In this document: piece by piece, positions 15,890 to 25,518 of the stretch
Numbering within the stretch: position 1 is the first letter of the stretch
Layout: every line of letters begins with the position of its first letter
Source: Lactiplantibacillus fabifermentans DSM 21115
Lineage (GTDB): Bacteria > Bacillota > Bacilli > Lactobacillales > Lactobacillaceae
NCBI RefSeq assembly: GCF_000498955.2
Contig: NZ_AYGX02000017.1
Coordinates: forward strand, 1 to 60,039
DNA: 60,039 nucleotides
Direction of reading: 5' to 3'
Position numbers and translations under genes: made by a program
Notes under the pieces: generated by a model
Databases searched by the model: none
What the model saw: the letters and a program-made list of their open reading frames with translations, nothing else
Told to the model about the DNA's origin: nothing

Positions 15890-17416
15890 ATGGATTATAT
15901 TATTGGAATCGATGTGGGGACGACGAGTACAAAAGCAGTACTCTACAACACCGACGGTAAGATCTTTGGTTATGAGAATAAATTATATCCTTTGATTCAA
16001 ACAACCCCCGATACCGCTGAAGAAGATCCGGATGTGATTTTTAAAGCGACAATCGACGCGTTAGCCGGTGTTAGTAAAAAAGCAACCAATGGCCGAATTT
16101 TAGGCGTTGCTTGGTCCACACAACAACATAGTTTATTAGGTTTGGATGCTGATTTTAAACCAACGACTAAGGTGATTACTTGGGGCGATAATCGGGCCGA
16201 AAAAGTTGCCGCTCAAATGGATGCCGATGGCCGCGGGCTGGCACTGTATAAGCGAACTGGGTTACCAACTCATCCAATGGGTCCGGTATATAAGTTGTTA
16301 TGGTTGCGCCAAGCCCACCCAGATATTTATCAACAAACTCGTTATTGGGTCGGTTTGAAAGAGTACTTGTTATATCGGTACTTTGGTGAACTTAAAGAAG
16401 ATTATTCAATGGCGTCAGCCACCGGCTTGTTTAATATTCATACGATGGATTGGGATGAAGAATCCCTCAAGCTGACTGGCATTACCCGTGATCAATTACC
16501 AGAATTAGTCGACACCACGTATCAGCTGAAAGGGTTAAAGCCGGCCTTGGCAACCTTAACTGGTCTCGAACCAACGACGCCATTCATTATCGGAGCGACC
16601 GATGGGGCTTTGTCTGAAATCGGTCTAGGAGCGATTGATGATGGCGAGGTGGCCGTTACCATTGGAACTTCTGGAGCGGTCCGGACGTTCGTGGACGAAC
16701 CGAGAATTGACCCGAAAGGTCGGATTTATTGTTATCCGGTCATGGCAGGTAAATGGATTATTGGTGGACCAGTAAACAATGGTGGCATTGTGTTCCGCTG
16801 GGTTCGTGATAACTTATGTGCGCCCGAAAAAGCGGTCGCCACAGAATTAGGCATCGATGAGTATGATTTACTAACCCAAATGGCAGCATCAGTACCAGCT
16901 GGGTCCGATGGCTTATTATTCCATCCATTCTTGGGTGGCGAACGGGCGCCTATCTGGGATGGTAACGCGCGGGCCTCATATGTTGGTTTGACGCGCAAAC
17001 ACACGAAAGCTCACATGGTCCGAGCTGCATTAGAAGGCATTGTGTATAACTTGTATACCGTCCAATTAGCGCTACAAGAATCAATTGGGATGCCTAAGAA
17101 GATTATGGCGGCCGGTGGATTTGCCCGCTCACCACTTTGGCGGCAGCTGTTAGCTGATATTTTCGAAGAACCAGTGGCAATACCTGAAGCCTTTGAAGTC
17201 GGTTGTTTAGGTGCGATGACCATTGCTCAGATTAGTTTAGGTTTAGCTTCTGATTTGAGTGTGGTTAAGAAGTTCATTGGTGAAACCAAGGTTTATCAAC
17301 CCGACACGACGACGTTTGATAACTATCGGGCTTTAGTACCGATATACATGCGTTTGACGGGCAAACTTGAAAGCGAATACAAAAACATCGCCGATTACCA
17401 ACGCGAACATCAGTAA
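15890..17416 (+). CDS. gntK: FGGY-family gluconokinase
   Basis: This 508-residue carbohydrate kinase transfers phosphate from ATP to gluconate, giving 6-phosphogluconate. It has the N-terminal phosphate-1 motif IGIDVGTTSTKAVLYN, the sugar-binding WGDNRAEK segment, the catalytic Asp in GATDGALSEIGLG, and the C-terminal ATP-binding AAGGFARSPLWRQLLAD. This matches Bacillus-type GntK rather than the short P-loop gluconate kinases. A related kinase of xylulose or another polyol cannot be excluded, but the 6-phosphogluconate dehydrogenase immediately downstream (33-nt gap) strongly favours gluconate. Confidence 0.88.
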   Translation: MDYIIGIDVGTTSTKAVLYNTDGKIFGYENKLYPLIQTTPDTAEEDPDVIFKATIDALAGVSKKATNGRILGVAWSTQQHSLLGLDADFKPTTKVITWGDNRAEKVAAQMDADGRGLALYKRTGLPTHPMGPVYKLLWLRQAHPDIYQQTRYWVGLKEYLLYRYFGELKEDYSMASATGLFNIHTMDWDEESLKLTGITRDQLPELVDTTYQLKGLKPALATLTGLEPTTPFIIGATDGALSEIGLGAIDDGEVAVTIGTSGAVRTFVDEPRIDPKGRIYCYPVMAGKWIIGGPVNNGGIVFRWVRDNLCAPEKAVATELGIDEYDLLTQMAASVPAGSDGLLFHPFLGGERAPIWDGNARASYVGLTRKHTKAHMVRAALEGIVYNLYTVQLALQESIGMPKKIMAAGGFARSPLWRQLLADIFEEPVAIPEAFEVGCLGAMTIAQISLGLASDLSVVKKFIGETKVYQPDTTTFDNYRALVPIYMRLTGKLESEYKNIADYQREHQ

Positions 17417-17449
17417 AATTTGAAAAACAGGAAATAGGAGTCGAGTGTC

Positions 17450-18349
17450 ATGAAAATTGGATTGATTGGTTTAGGTAAAATGGGCATTCATTTAGCCCAA
17501 AATATGCTGCGTAATGATAACGAAGTGGTGGGTTTTGACTTGAATCAAGACTTAGTAGCCGAAGCAGCAACTTATGGCGCCAAAAAAGCCACGACGTTAG
17601 CAGATCTGGTTAATCAATTGCCACAACCCCGCGTCATTTGGGTCATGGTTCCAGCCGGTCGGCCAACGGATACCACGATTGTTGAATTGAGCCAGGCCTT
17701 AGCAGTGGACGATATCGTGATTGATGGTGGCAATACTTTTTGGAAAGATTCGTTACGCCATAATCGCTTATTAACCGAACAAGGTGTCCATTTCTTTGAC
17801 TGTGGTTCATCTGGTGGTTGGCGTGGTGCTTTGGAAGGCGGTAACTTTATGATTGGCGGTGATGATGCTGAAGTATTCGAAACGATTCGGCCATTATTTG
17901 AAGGTATCGCTCAAAAAGACGGGTACTTATATACCGGCAAAGCAGGTTCGGGGCACTATTTGAAGATGGTTCACAACGGTATTGAATACGGGATGATGGA
18001 AGCCATCGGTGAAGGCTTTGAAGTATTACAAGCATCAGATTTTGATTACGATAACGCCGCGGTTGCTAAAGTTTGGAATCATGGTTCAGTCGTTCGTAGC
18101 TGGTTAATGGAATTGGCCGAAGATGCTTTTGATCAAGATGCCAACTTGGATAACATCAAAGGCCGGATGCATTCGAATGGTGAAGGTCAATGGACTGTGC
18201 AAGATGCGATGGATCATGGGATTGCGACGCCAGTTATCGCCGAAGCAGTGATGGCTCGTTACCGGTCACTTCAAGCAGATACGTTTGATGGCAAGGTTGT
18301 AGCGGCCCTGCGCAATGGTTTTGGTGGGCACGCCATGGACAAATGCTAG
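17450..18349 (+). CDS. Short-type 6-phosphogluconate dehydrogenase (decarboxylating), NAD-preferring
   Basis: This 299-residue enzyme oxidises and decarboxylates 6-phosphogluconate to ribulose-5-phosphate. It begins with GLIGLGKMGIHLAQNM, and the second strand ends FDLN. The acidic Asp instead of the Asn-Arg-Thr of NADP enzymes suggests NAD use, as in GntZ/YqeC-type proteins. IDGGNTFW, the catalytic-loop DCGSSGGW and the Lys in GHYLKMVHNGIEYG are present. It is about 300 residues rather than the 470 of the housekeeping Gnd, so it is a dedicated catabolic isoenzyme. It ends 28 nt before the condensation-like gene. Confidence 0.9.
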   Translation: MKIGLIGLGKMGIHLAQNMLRNDNEVVGFDLNQDLVAEAATYGAKKATTLADLVNQLPQPRVIWVMVPAGRPTDTTIVELSQALAVDDIVIDGGNTFWKDSLRHNRLLTEQGVHFFDCGSSGGWRGALEGGNFMIGGDDAEVFETIRPLFEGIAQKDGYLYTGKAGSGHYLKMVHNGIEYGMMEAIGEGFEVLQASDFDYDNAAVAKVWNHGSVVRSWLMELAEDAFDQDANLDNIKGRMHSNGEGQWTVQDAMDHGIATPVIAEAVMARYRSLQADTFDGKVVAALRNGFGGHAMDKC

Positions 18350-18377
18350 TCAAAAATAATTGAAAGAAGGCGATGAT

Positions 18378-19604
18378 ATGGCAACGTATACCAGTGAACC
18401 TTTGAATATTTTGCACACTATCGGTTTCAAGGAATTATATCCGGTGATTCGCTGCCAGCTTGATTTTGAAGGTCCATTAGATGTTTTGCAATTAGTTCGG
18501 GCATTGACACAAGTGACGAAAATTATCCCACAATTATTATGTCGATATGATTTGCCACACAATCGCTGGCAAAGTACGACCGCAACGGCCGCCGAGCTAA
18601 TTTATACTGATGTTGCTAATCCGGATGCCGATGCTGCCGGGCTTGATTGGGAAAAAGGACCACAGCTTCGCTGTTACTTGCAAACGGGGCCGACCAGTCA
18701 ATTGATTATCTATCTCAGTCATATTCTGACGGATGGTGCTGGTGCTAAAGCACTATTGCAATTAATTGCCCAAGCATATAACGGACAGCCACTAATGATA
18801 GCGAATCGACAAGATGTGGGGTGGCTGTATGATTTGAAAGCCCGGGTTGGCAAACCCGATACCACGACAACTGACAATCGTGATCATCCTAGTCAACCGC
18901 TCAGTTTACCGGCACTAGCGACTGCAAAAACAGCTAGTCGTCAACGCTATGTCGGGCAGCAAACTTTATCAGTGGCGGTGACCCAACGCTTATTACAAGC
19001 TGCTCACCAGAGTGGGGTCACATTGAATGATATTATTATGGCTTGCTTTGGGCGCGCAATTCAGCGTTTTCGTCCGGTTAAGACAATTGCCTTAGCTTGC
19101 CCAACTGATCTTCGGCGGTATGCGCCGCCAGCAACAGGCGTGGTCCGCATTGCGAATCATACGGCGCGTTACAATGTTGCCATTAATTCACCAGTGACGG
19201 ACTCGATTAATCAGACTGTTCATTTGATGCATAATGCGATGGCTGAAGCCAAAGCCCATTATCAGTTTTTTGATTCGATTGCAGCCTTATTAACCCAAGT
19301 TCAACAACATACAGATTTAACCGATTTACAGCAGTTAGTAGAGAAAAATTACCATGTACGACCAATTGCTTATACTAATTTTGGCATTGTGGCTGAAGAT
19401 AAAATTCAGTTCAACCACTGTCCGCTTCAACGGGTCGTTTTAACAGGTAGTTTTCGGACGGCACCGATGTTTCAAATTGCTGCGAGCACCTTCAAATCAC
19501 AGTTGACCATCGCATTTAATATGATTGGCACGCCAGATGAGTATCATTTTGGGATGGCAATTACCGCTTCGGTCGCTGACTTGATGCGTCAGTTTTGTGA
19601 GTAA
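18378..19604 (+). CDS. Condensation/acyltransferase-fold protein of unknown role
   Basis: This 408-residue protein has the chloramphenicol-acetyltransferase-like condensation fold seen in NRPS C domains, wax-ester synthases and alcohol acetyltransferases. The key motif HHxxxDG appears as SHILTDGAGA (near residue 120), with the second His and the DG kept and the first His replaced by Ser. PIAYTNFGIV near residue 320 resembles the later structural motif. ATG 18378 is chosen after AAAGAAGG. It lies between the 6PGDH and the symporter genes in the same direction. It has no obvious step in hexuronate breakdown; O-acylation or deacylation of the sugar substrate is speculative. Confidence 0.6.
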   Translation: MATYTSEPLNILHTIGFKELYPVIRCQLDFEGPLDVLQLVRALTQVTKIIPQLLCRYDLPHNRWQSTTATAAELIYTDVANPDADAAGLDWEKGPQLRCYLQTGPTSQLIIYLSHILTDGAGAKALLQLIAQAYNGQPLMIANRQDVGWLYDLKARVGKPDTTTTDNRDHPSQPLSLPALATAKTASRQRYVGQQTLSVAVTQRLLQAAHQSGVTLNDIIMACFGRAIQRFRPVKTIALACPTDLRRYAPPATGVVRIANHTARYNVAINSPVTDSINQTVHLMHNAMAEAKAHYQFFDSIAALLTQVQQHTDLTDLQQLVEKNYHVRPIAYTNFGIVAEDKIQFNHCPLQRVVLTGSFRTAPMFQIAASTFKSQLTIAFNMIGTPDEYHFGMAITASVADLMRQFCE

Positions 19605-19642
19605 TGAATGTTAACAGAACTGGAAATGCATTCGCTCGAAAA

Positions 19643-19656
19643 AGAAAGCGCTTCCG
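19643..19656 (+). promoter_or_regulatory. Probable cre site before the symporter gene
   Basis: AGAAAGCGCTTCCG keeps the core ANCGNTNNC of the CcpA cre consensus with deviations at the outermost positions. It lies 42 bp before the symporter start, in the 93-bp gap after the condensation-fold gene, so this gap may hold an internal catabolite-repressed promoter. Confidence 0.5.
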
Positions 19657-19697
19657 ACAGTAATTTTTAACATTGATGCCATTAGGAGGTATTACCG

Positions 19698-21164
19698 ATG
19701 AGTGAAGTAACCATGAAACACCAAGCACCAAAAAAATCGGCGACCGAACATCACGATTTAGTGAATGATTCGTCGAAACGGATTCCAGTACGAGAACGCA
19801 TTGCGTACGGGTTTGGTGACTTTGGCAATGGATTTATGTTTGACCTAGGACAAGCCTATTTAACTAAGTTTTGGATTGATGCGTGTGGGATTGGCGCCGG
19901 CGCGGTCGCGGGTGTGTTTGCCTTTACGAAGATTTTCGATGCCTTTATGGATCCGATTGCTGGGTCATTTGTGGATAACCGTAAAAATATTAGTAAACGT
20001 GGCAAGTTTCGACCGGTCATGATGGTGTCTGCAATCTTACTAGGGATTATGACCGTGGTGACATTTACGATGCCGTCCGGGTTATCAACTAGTCAAAAGA
20101 TTATTTATGCCTATGCGGCGTACATGATTTGGGGTGTCGTCTATTCCTTTACTAATGATCCATATGGGTCATTAGCCTCGGTAATGTCGCGTAATTCTCA
20201 AGATCGTAGTTTTATGGCGATGACTCGTCAAGTTGGTTCAGTTGGCGCACAGTTTATTGCCGGGGTCGCTTTTATTCCATTAATGGGGATGATGGCCGGT
20301 GGTAGCCAAGAACATGGTTATTTCATTGCGGCCGCCATCTTTGCCATTATCGGCGTCTTAATGTTTGGGGTTTGTTATTTAGGAACGCGTGAAAACGTTA
20401 AAGTACAACGGAATAACGGAAGTCAAGAAAAAGAAGGCTTCAAAGACTATTTCCACGTCATTTTCAAAAATGGTCCGCTGGGGGCCGTTATCTTGATGAC
20501 CTTGTTTACAATTTCTGCCATGAATACAAATAATCAGATGATGGTTTTTTATGCTCAATATAATTTAGGTAATATCGGCCTACAACCGATTATCAATGGG
20601 ATTATGATGGGTTGCTCGATTGTTGGGGTCTTTATGATTCCAGCATTAACCAAGCGTTTTGGTCAAAAGCGGACCGCCTTTTGGAGCTTCATTATTGGCG
20701 CGATTGCGAACTTAGCGAACTATTTCTTACCATCGAATGTCGTGACATTTATTGTATTAGTTACGATTGGTTACACGGCTTTAGCCATTCCAAATGGGAT
20801 TACTTGGGCCATGGTTTCCAATGCGATTGATTACGGTGAATGGCGTTCTGGTAAGCGCAAAGAAGCCATTACATACGCAGCCTTTAATTTTTCACGGAAG
20901 ATTGCGCAATCCTTAGCCGCTTTAGTAAGTGCCGGTGTATTAGCATTGACCGGTTATGTTGCCAATGCTAAACAAACGCCCGAAGCTTTAAACGGGATTA
21001 AAGCCGCGATGACTTTATACCCAGGGGTTTGTCTTTTGTTAGCCGCCGTTGCTTTAGGCGTGTTCTTCAAGTTGGATGATCAACGGTTTGCTGAAATCGT
21101 TGATGACTTGGATCACGGCAAATGGGAACACGGTAAACTAGGCGAACAAAAATTAGATAAATAA
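19698..21164 (+). CDS. GPH-family (glycoside-pentoside-hexuronide:cation) symporter
   Basis: This 488-residue protein has about 12 membrane helices. The N-terminal AYGFGDFGNGFMFDLGQAYL, the loop DAFMDPIAGSFVDN after the second helix, and the RGKFRP motif are classic for the MelB/UidB/XynB family (GPH). In this operon the substrate is presumably a hexuronate, an uronide or gluconate, taken up with H+ or Na+. TAGGAGGT precedes ATG 19698. The N-terminal extension of about 35 hydrophilic residues is slightly longer than in MelB. The 93-bp gap upstream carries a cre-like site. Confidence 0.9.
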   Translation: MSEVTMKHQAPKKSATEHHDLVNDSSKRIPVRERIAYGFGDFGNGFMFDLGQAYLTKFWIDACGIGAGAVAGVFAFTKIFDAFMDPIAGSFVDNRKNISKRGKFRPVMMVSAILLGIMTVVTFTMPSGLSTSQKIIYAYAAYMIWGVVYSFTNDPYGSLASVMSRNSQDRSFMAMTRQVGSVGAQFIAGVAFIPLMGMMAGGSQEHGYFIAAAIFAIIGVLMFGVCYLGTRENVKVQRNNGSQEKEGFKDYFHVIFKNGPLGAVILMTLFTISAMNTNNQMMVFYAQYNLGNIGLQPIINGIMMGCSIVGVFMIPALTKRFGQKRTAFWSFIIGAIANLANYFLPSNVVTFIVLVTIGYTALAIPNGITWAMVSNAIDYGEWRSGKRKEAITYAAFNFSRKIAQSLAALVSAGVLALTGYVANAKQTPEALNGIKAAMTLYPGVCLLLAAVALGVFFKLDDQRFAEIVDDLDHGKWEHGKLGEQKLDK

Positions 21165-21196
21165 TTAATCAATAATATTTTTTGGAGGGTTTTAAC

Positions 21197-22762
21197 ATGG
21201 ATTTACAAACAGTTTTAGCAGATGTCAAAGAAATCTTAGCCGCTGATGGACAATATGATCATTTAAGTGATGCGCAAGTATACGCACCTTCCATTCAAGT
21301 TGATCGTCAAAATGTTTATTTCATCTTGCACACCGATGGGCAAAAACAATTAGTTGTTTTTGAAGACGCCCGGACTGTTAACGATTTTGAAAGTAATGAA
21401 TCAATGACTGATGGCAACCAAAAGTTACTCGTTGGCGACTTATCTGAAAATAACTGGCACGCGTTAACAAAACGTTTTGCTTGGGTCAAACCAACTTCAC
21501 GGCACGGCTACAAATACACATTTGGCTTAGGTGACCGCTTAGGGTTAGCTTCGAATGCTCATCTGCGTTTATTCAAAGGCCGTGGCATCATGCCAGTGTT
21601 GTCACAACAATCAATTCGTGAATTGTTATTGACGAACCGGACCTTCACTGATGTTTTATTAGATGCTGGCTGGTCAGTCTTTGAAGAAGGCTACACTGAT
21701 GGCTGGGGTGCTGATGGTGATCACGTTAAGAATCCTCACGAAGTTGACTATGCCGTTAAGACCGGTTGCTCCATGATTACGTTAGATTGTACAGAAAAGA
21801 TTCACAACGAAATTGCAGATTTATCTGATGATGAATTGGATGCCAAGTATAATGCATTAGATGCTAAATACACGACTTACTTTAACGATAAGTATTTGAA
21901 TAAGACTTTCGATTTGGGTCAAACAACGGTTCATTTTGACAAAAAAGACGTTGAACAATCCGTGTTAATCTTCTTTGATGCGGTTGAATATGCGACGTTT
22001 ATCTATCACAAGTTTGTGGTGCCATTTAACTTAGATTTTGAAATTTCAATGGATGAAACGATTGTGCCAACGACACCAGCCAACCATTACTTCTTCGGTA
22101 ACGAATTGGCAGCGCGTGATATTACACCCGAAACGTTAGCACCAAAATTCTATGGCGAATTCCAAAAAGCCATTGATTATATCGGTGATGTTAAACGCTT
22201 TGAACGGGAATACGTGGTTCATGAAGCCATTGCCGAACACTTTGGTTACAAATTGAGTATTCACTCTGGGTCAGATAAGCTATCAGTTTATGAAATTATT
22301 GGGCGTTTGTCCAAGGAACATGGCTGGCACGTTAAGACTGCCGGGACGAACTGGTTGGAAGCCTTACGGGTAGTTGCCCATGAAGATCCAAAATTAATGT
22401 TAGATCTTTATAAATTCTCATATGATAACTTGGATGATGTTGCTTCCTTCTATGTCTTCAATGCGCAAAGTAATGGTACGGCACCAAAACCAGCTGAAAT
22501 CAATGAAAGTAACGTCATGACCTTGCTCGAAAATGATGATACGCGTCAGATTTTGCATACCATGTATGGGTCAATTTTAAATGCGCAAAAGAGTTATGAA
22601 TATGTTTATCGCGACAAGATTTTCAAGATTTTGCATGACAATCAAGCCGAATACGATAAATACCTCAATATTCATATTGCTGAACATCTGGACTTGTTAC
22701 AAGGGCTGGCCAAGACTAAGGCCGAAGTACAAGCAAAGTACGAACCACAAATCAACGCTTAA
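21197..22762 (+). CDS. uxaE: Tagaturonate/fructuronate epimerase (UxaE family)
   Basis: This 521-residue protein resembles the tagaturonate epimerase family first described in Thermotoga, which interconverts D-tagaturonate and D-fructuronate and so channels galacturonate into the glucuronate branch. Visible family-like segments are RHGYKYTFGLGDRLGLA near residue 95, the DAGWSVFEEGYTDGWGADGD region with acidic metal ligands near 160, and SIHSGSDKLSVYEIIGR near 360. ATG 21197 follows TTGGAGGG. It sits between the symporter (32 nt) and uxaC (24 nt), which agrees with the assigned step. An in-frame upstream start at 21182 lacks a ribosome site. Confidence 0.85.
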   Translation: MDLQTVLADVKEILAADGQYDHLSDAQVYAPSIQVDRQNVYFILHTDGQKQLVVFEDARTVNDFESNESMTDGNQKLLVGDLSENNWHALTKRFAWVKPTSRHGYKYTFGLGDRLGLASNAHLRLFKGRGIMPVLSQQSIRELLLTNRTFTDVLLDAGWSVFEEGYTDGWGADGDHVKNPHEVDYAVKTGCSMITLDCTEKIHNEIADLSDDELDAKYNALDAKYTTYFNDKYLNKTFDLGQTTVHFDKKDVEQSVLIFFDAVEYATFIYHKFVVPFNLDFEISMDETIVPTTPANHYFFGNELAARDITPETLAPKFYGEFQKAIDYIGDVKRFEREYVVHEAIAEHFGYKLSIHSGSDKLSVYEIIGRLSKEHGWHVKTAGTNWLEALRVVAHEDPKLMLDLYKFSYDNLDDVASFYVFNAQSNGTAPKPAEINESNVMTLLENDDTRQILHTMYGSILNAQKSYEYVYRDKIFKILHDNQAEYDKYLNIHIAEHLDLLQGLAKTKAEVQAKYEPQINA

Positions 22763-22786
22763 TTTTGTGAGTAGGGGGAAGTCGTA

Positions 22787-24217
22787 ATGACGCTATTAAA
22801 TGATGATTTCTTGTTAGGAAATGCGACCGCCAAAACATTATTTCATGACTATGCGGAAGGCATGCCAATCATTGATTTTCATTGCCATTTAAATCCACAA
22901 GAAATTTATGAGAATAAGAATTATCCAAATATCACGCGTATTTGGCTGAATGAAGGGCATTATGGGGACCATTATAAGTGGCGCTTAATGCGTGCCAATG
23001 GGGTTCCCGAAGAATTGATCACTGGTGATGGTGATGAATACGAAAAGTTTTTGGCGTGGGCCGGAACGATTGAAAAATCATTAGGAAATCCATTATATGA
23101 ATGGACCCATTTAGAATTACGGCGCTTTTTCCATATTGATGAAGCGTTTAATCGCCAAAGTGCGCCGGCAATTTGGAAGCAGACCAATGCCTTGTTACAG
23201 ACTGAAGCTTTCAAGCCACGGAACTTAATCAAAAATTCCAACGTTAAAGCGGTTTGCACGACTGATGATCCGACCTCTGACTTGCATTACCATCAATTAT
23301 TGCAAAAGACGGCTGCGGTTGACGGATTCAAAACCTTACCAGCGATGCGGCCAGATAGCTTAATTCAGATTGAAAAGCCGGGCTTTGCCGCGTATTTGCA
23401 AGAATTAGGGCAACAAGCTAATGTTGAAATTAACTCGTTTGCGGATATTATCACAGCTTTAAAACAACGCTTCGAATTCTTTGCTAGCATGGGCGGTCGG
23501 TTATCCGATCATTCATTGTTAACCTATCACTTTATTGAAGCTGACGCGGCACAATTGGACGCTATCGTTGCGAAAGCAGTTCGGGCGGAACCATTATCTG
23601 CCACGGAACATGATCAATATTTAACGATGTTGTTGGAAAACTTGATGCAACTCAACAAACAATTTGATTGGACGATGCAATTTCATATTAATTCTATTCG
23701 TGATTTGAATCATCCAATGTATGATCAACTGGGAGCCGATACTGGATATGATGCCGTTGGGACTCAGCCAGATATTGTCAGTCAGTTGCAACAGTTGTAT
23801 ACCAAGATGCGTGATACGAATAATATTCCTAAGACCATCTTCTATTCTTTGAACCCGAATGACTGGATGCAGTTGGCAACCATGATGGGGGCCTTTCAAG
23901 AAGGGGGCCAACAACGCCTACAACTCGGTGCAGGCTGGTGGTTCAACGATACTGCTGAAGGGATGCATGAGCAATTACGAATCTTTGCTGAAGAAAGTCT
24001 CTTACCAAACTTTGTCGGCATGTTAACCGATTCGCGGAGCTTCTTATCATATCCACGGCACGAATATTTCCGGCGCGTCTTATGTAACTTCTATGGTGAA
24101 TTGGCTGAACAAGGGCGGGTTCCAGATGATCCGCAAGTATTAGGTCCCGTTATCCAAGATATTGCTTATAATAACGCTTATCAGTATTTTGGCTTCTTTG
24201 AAGATACGAAGCACTAG
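22787..24217 (+). CDS. uxaC: Glucuronate/galacturonate isomerase
   Basis: This 476-residue amidohydrolase-superfamily enzyme isomerises D-glucuronate to D-fructuronate and D-galacturonate to D-tagaturonate. The metal-binding HCHLNP (residues 26-31) follows [19 protein letters not shown], the [12 protein letters not shown] strand, [10 protein letters not shown], and [13 protein letters not shown] with MLTDSRSF near the C-terminus are all typical. Length matches the family. Ribosome site GTAGGGGGAA precedes ATG 22787. It is the last enzyme gene before the operon terminator at 24266. Confidence 0.95.
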   Translation: MTLLNDDFLLGNATAKTLFHDYAEGMPIIDFHCHLNPQEIYENKNYPNITRIWLNEGHYGDHYKWRLMRANGVPEELITGDGDEYEKFLAWAGTIEKSLGNPLYEWTHLELRRFFHIDEAFNRQSAPAIWKQTNALLQTEAFKPRNLIKNSNVKAVCTTDDPTSDLHYHQLLQKTAAVDGFKTLPAMRPDSLIQIEKPGFAAYLQELGQQANVEINSFADIITALKQRFEFFASMGGRLSDHSLLTYHFIEADAAQLDAIVAKAVRAEPLSATEHDQYLTMLLENLMQLNKQFDWTMQFHINSIRDLNHPMYDQLGADTGYDAVGTQPDIVSQLQQLYTKMRDTNNIPKTIFYSLNPNDWMQLATMMGAFQEGGQQRLQLGAGWWFNDTAEGMHEQLRIFAEESLLPNFVGMLTDSRSFLSYPRHEYFRRVLCNFYGELAEQGRVPDDPQVLGPVIQDIAYNNAYQYFGFFEDTKH

Positions 24218-24265
24218 CTAGTCGGTTACGAACGACCACTAAAATTACACTCCTTATATATTGTG

Positions 24266-24314
24266 CTAGGTCACTTGATGGTAAACAGCAGCTATCAAGT
24301 GGCCTAGTTTTTTT
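24266..24314 (+). terminator. Terminator of the hexuronate operon
   Basis: CTAGGTCACTTGAT pairs with ATCAAGTGGCCTAG (one internal G-T pair), followed by a run of seven T. It lies between uxaC and the regulator gene, so the regulator is transcribed separately. Confidence 0.92.
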
Positions 24315-24359
24315 ATTGGAAAATGAGGCCGGTCCTTTCGTATTTATTAAGGTTCAGGC

Positions 24360-24365
24360 TATAAT
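24360..24365 (+). promoter_or_regulatory. -10 box of the LacI regulator gene
   Basis: TATAAT lies 45 nt before the regulator start. No convincing -35 hexamer is seen at 17 bp. No copy of the TGTTCACGTGAACA operator is seen here, so autorepression through that site is not supported. Confidence 0.5.
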
Positions 24366-24410
24366 AAGAGTATTAATAACTTTTAAACGGATGTGGAAGG
24401 AAGTAATGGG

Positions 24411-25427
24411 ATGAAACGTGCAACGATTAAAACGATTGCGAAGATGGCCAATGTCTCGCACACGACCGTTTCTCGCGCCCTAAATAATAGTGAGCACGTC
24501 ACTGAAAAAACGCGTAAAAAGATTCTTGATATTGCGATGGAACAAGGATATGTGCCTAATGTAGCGGCACGGGGGTTAGTTAGTCGGCGAACTTATTTGA
24601 TTGGCATCTTTTTCTCGGATTTAAATGTCGGGACCTCACCGAGTTTCTTGATTGAGGTTATCAATCAAGTCAAGCGAATCTTACCAGACGACTATTCATT
24701 TGCTATTGATAGTATTAGTCACTATCAAGGCGGAGTGGCAGGAATGGAAGAGCGATTTGATGGCGTCATTATTGTTAGTCAGTCTTATCACGATGATGAC
24801 TTTATCGACCAAGTTGTCGCGAAAAACTTGCCAGTCGTGGTCTTGAATCGGCCGATTGAACGGCGCGATATTTATAATGTTACAACTGATGACCATCTTG
24901 GCGTTGAAATGGCGATGAGCTACGCGTTACGTATGGGCCATCGTCAATTTGGGATGATCAAGGGGGAAGCGTCTTTTGTGTCGAGTGATGCGCGGCAACG
25001 TACGTTTGAAAGCATCTTGAAAGAACATCAATTAACCTTGAATCCAGACTGGATAAAAGCGGGAAACTACTTGTTAAATAGTGGTTATGAAGCGATGAAA
25101 CAAATTTTGATGTTACCCAGTATCCCAACTTGTGTCTTTATCTCAAATGATGACATGGCGATTGGCGCTGTCCGAGCGTGCTTAGACTTTGGATTGCACG
25201 TTCCAGCCGATATTTCGATTATTGGTTATGATGATGTGGAGTACGCCAAGTATTTGGAACCACGGTTAACGACAGTCAGCAAGCCGACTTCAGCCATTGT
25301 CCAGGCGGGGGTAACCGCACTAGTCGATATGATGGATGGAGAAGCCCAACCAAGTGAAAATCAAACCTTGGCACCGAAGCTAATGATTCGTGATTCTGTG
25401 AAAAAAATACCACTAAATGAAAATTAA
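24411..25427 (+). CDS. LacI-family transcriptional regulator of hexuronate/gluconate genes
   Basis: This 338-residue repressor has an N-terminal helix-turn-helix and hinge helix (TIKTIAKMANVSHTTVSRAL, then the hinge YVPNVAARGLVSRRT) and a periplasmic-binding-like effector domain (about 60-330) with the typical SIIGYDDVEYAKYLEPRLTT ending. ATG 24411 follows GGAAGG. Its position just after the operon, and palindromic operators with the central CG preferred by LacI proteins, make it the likely repressor of the TGTTCACGTGAACA sites. The effector is unknown; a pathway intermediate such as fructuronate, mannonate or gluconate is plausible. Confidence 0.9.
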   Translation: MKRATIKTIAKMANVSHTTVSRALNNSEHVTEKTRKKILDIAMEQGYVPNVAARGLVSRRTYLIGIFFSDLNVGTSPSFLIEVINQVKRILPDDYSFAIDSISHYQGGVAGMEERFDGVIIVSQSYHDDDFIDQVVAKNLPVVVLNRPIERRDIYNVTTDDHLGVEMAMSYALRMGHRQFGMIKGEASFVSSDARQRTFESILKEHQLTLNPDWIKAGNYLLNSGYEAMKQILMLPSIPTCVFISNDDMAIGAVRACLDFGLHVPADISIIGYDDVEYAKYLEPRLTTVSKPTSAIVQAGVTALVDMMDGEAQPSENQTLAPKLMIRDSVKKIPLNEN

Positions 25428-25431
25428 TTAC

Positions 25432-25486
25432 AGAAAACGCTTATATCGATGAAAATCATTGACATTCTTTCATAAGGTGCTAGTAT
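25432..25486 (+). promoter_or_regulatory. Promoter and weak cre-like site of the small membrane peptide gene
   Basis: TTGACA (25459-25464) and TAGTAT (25481-25486) are 16 bp apart. AGAAAACGCTTATA at 25432-25445, just upstream, retains the cre core ANCGNT. The gene may therefore be catabolite-controlled like its neighbours. Confidence 0.5.
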
Positions 25487-25518
25487 GGACCATGGAAAGA
25501 AGCAATAGGAGGGTTTTT

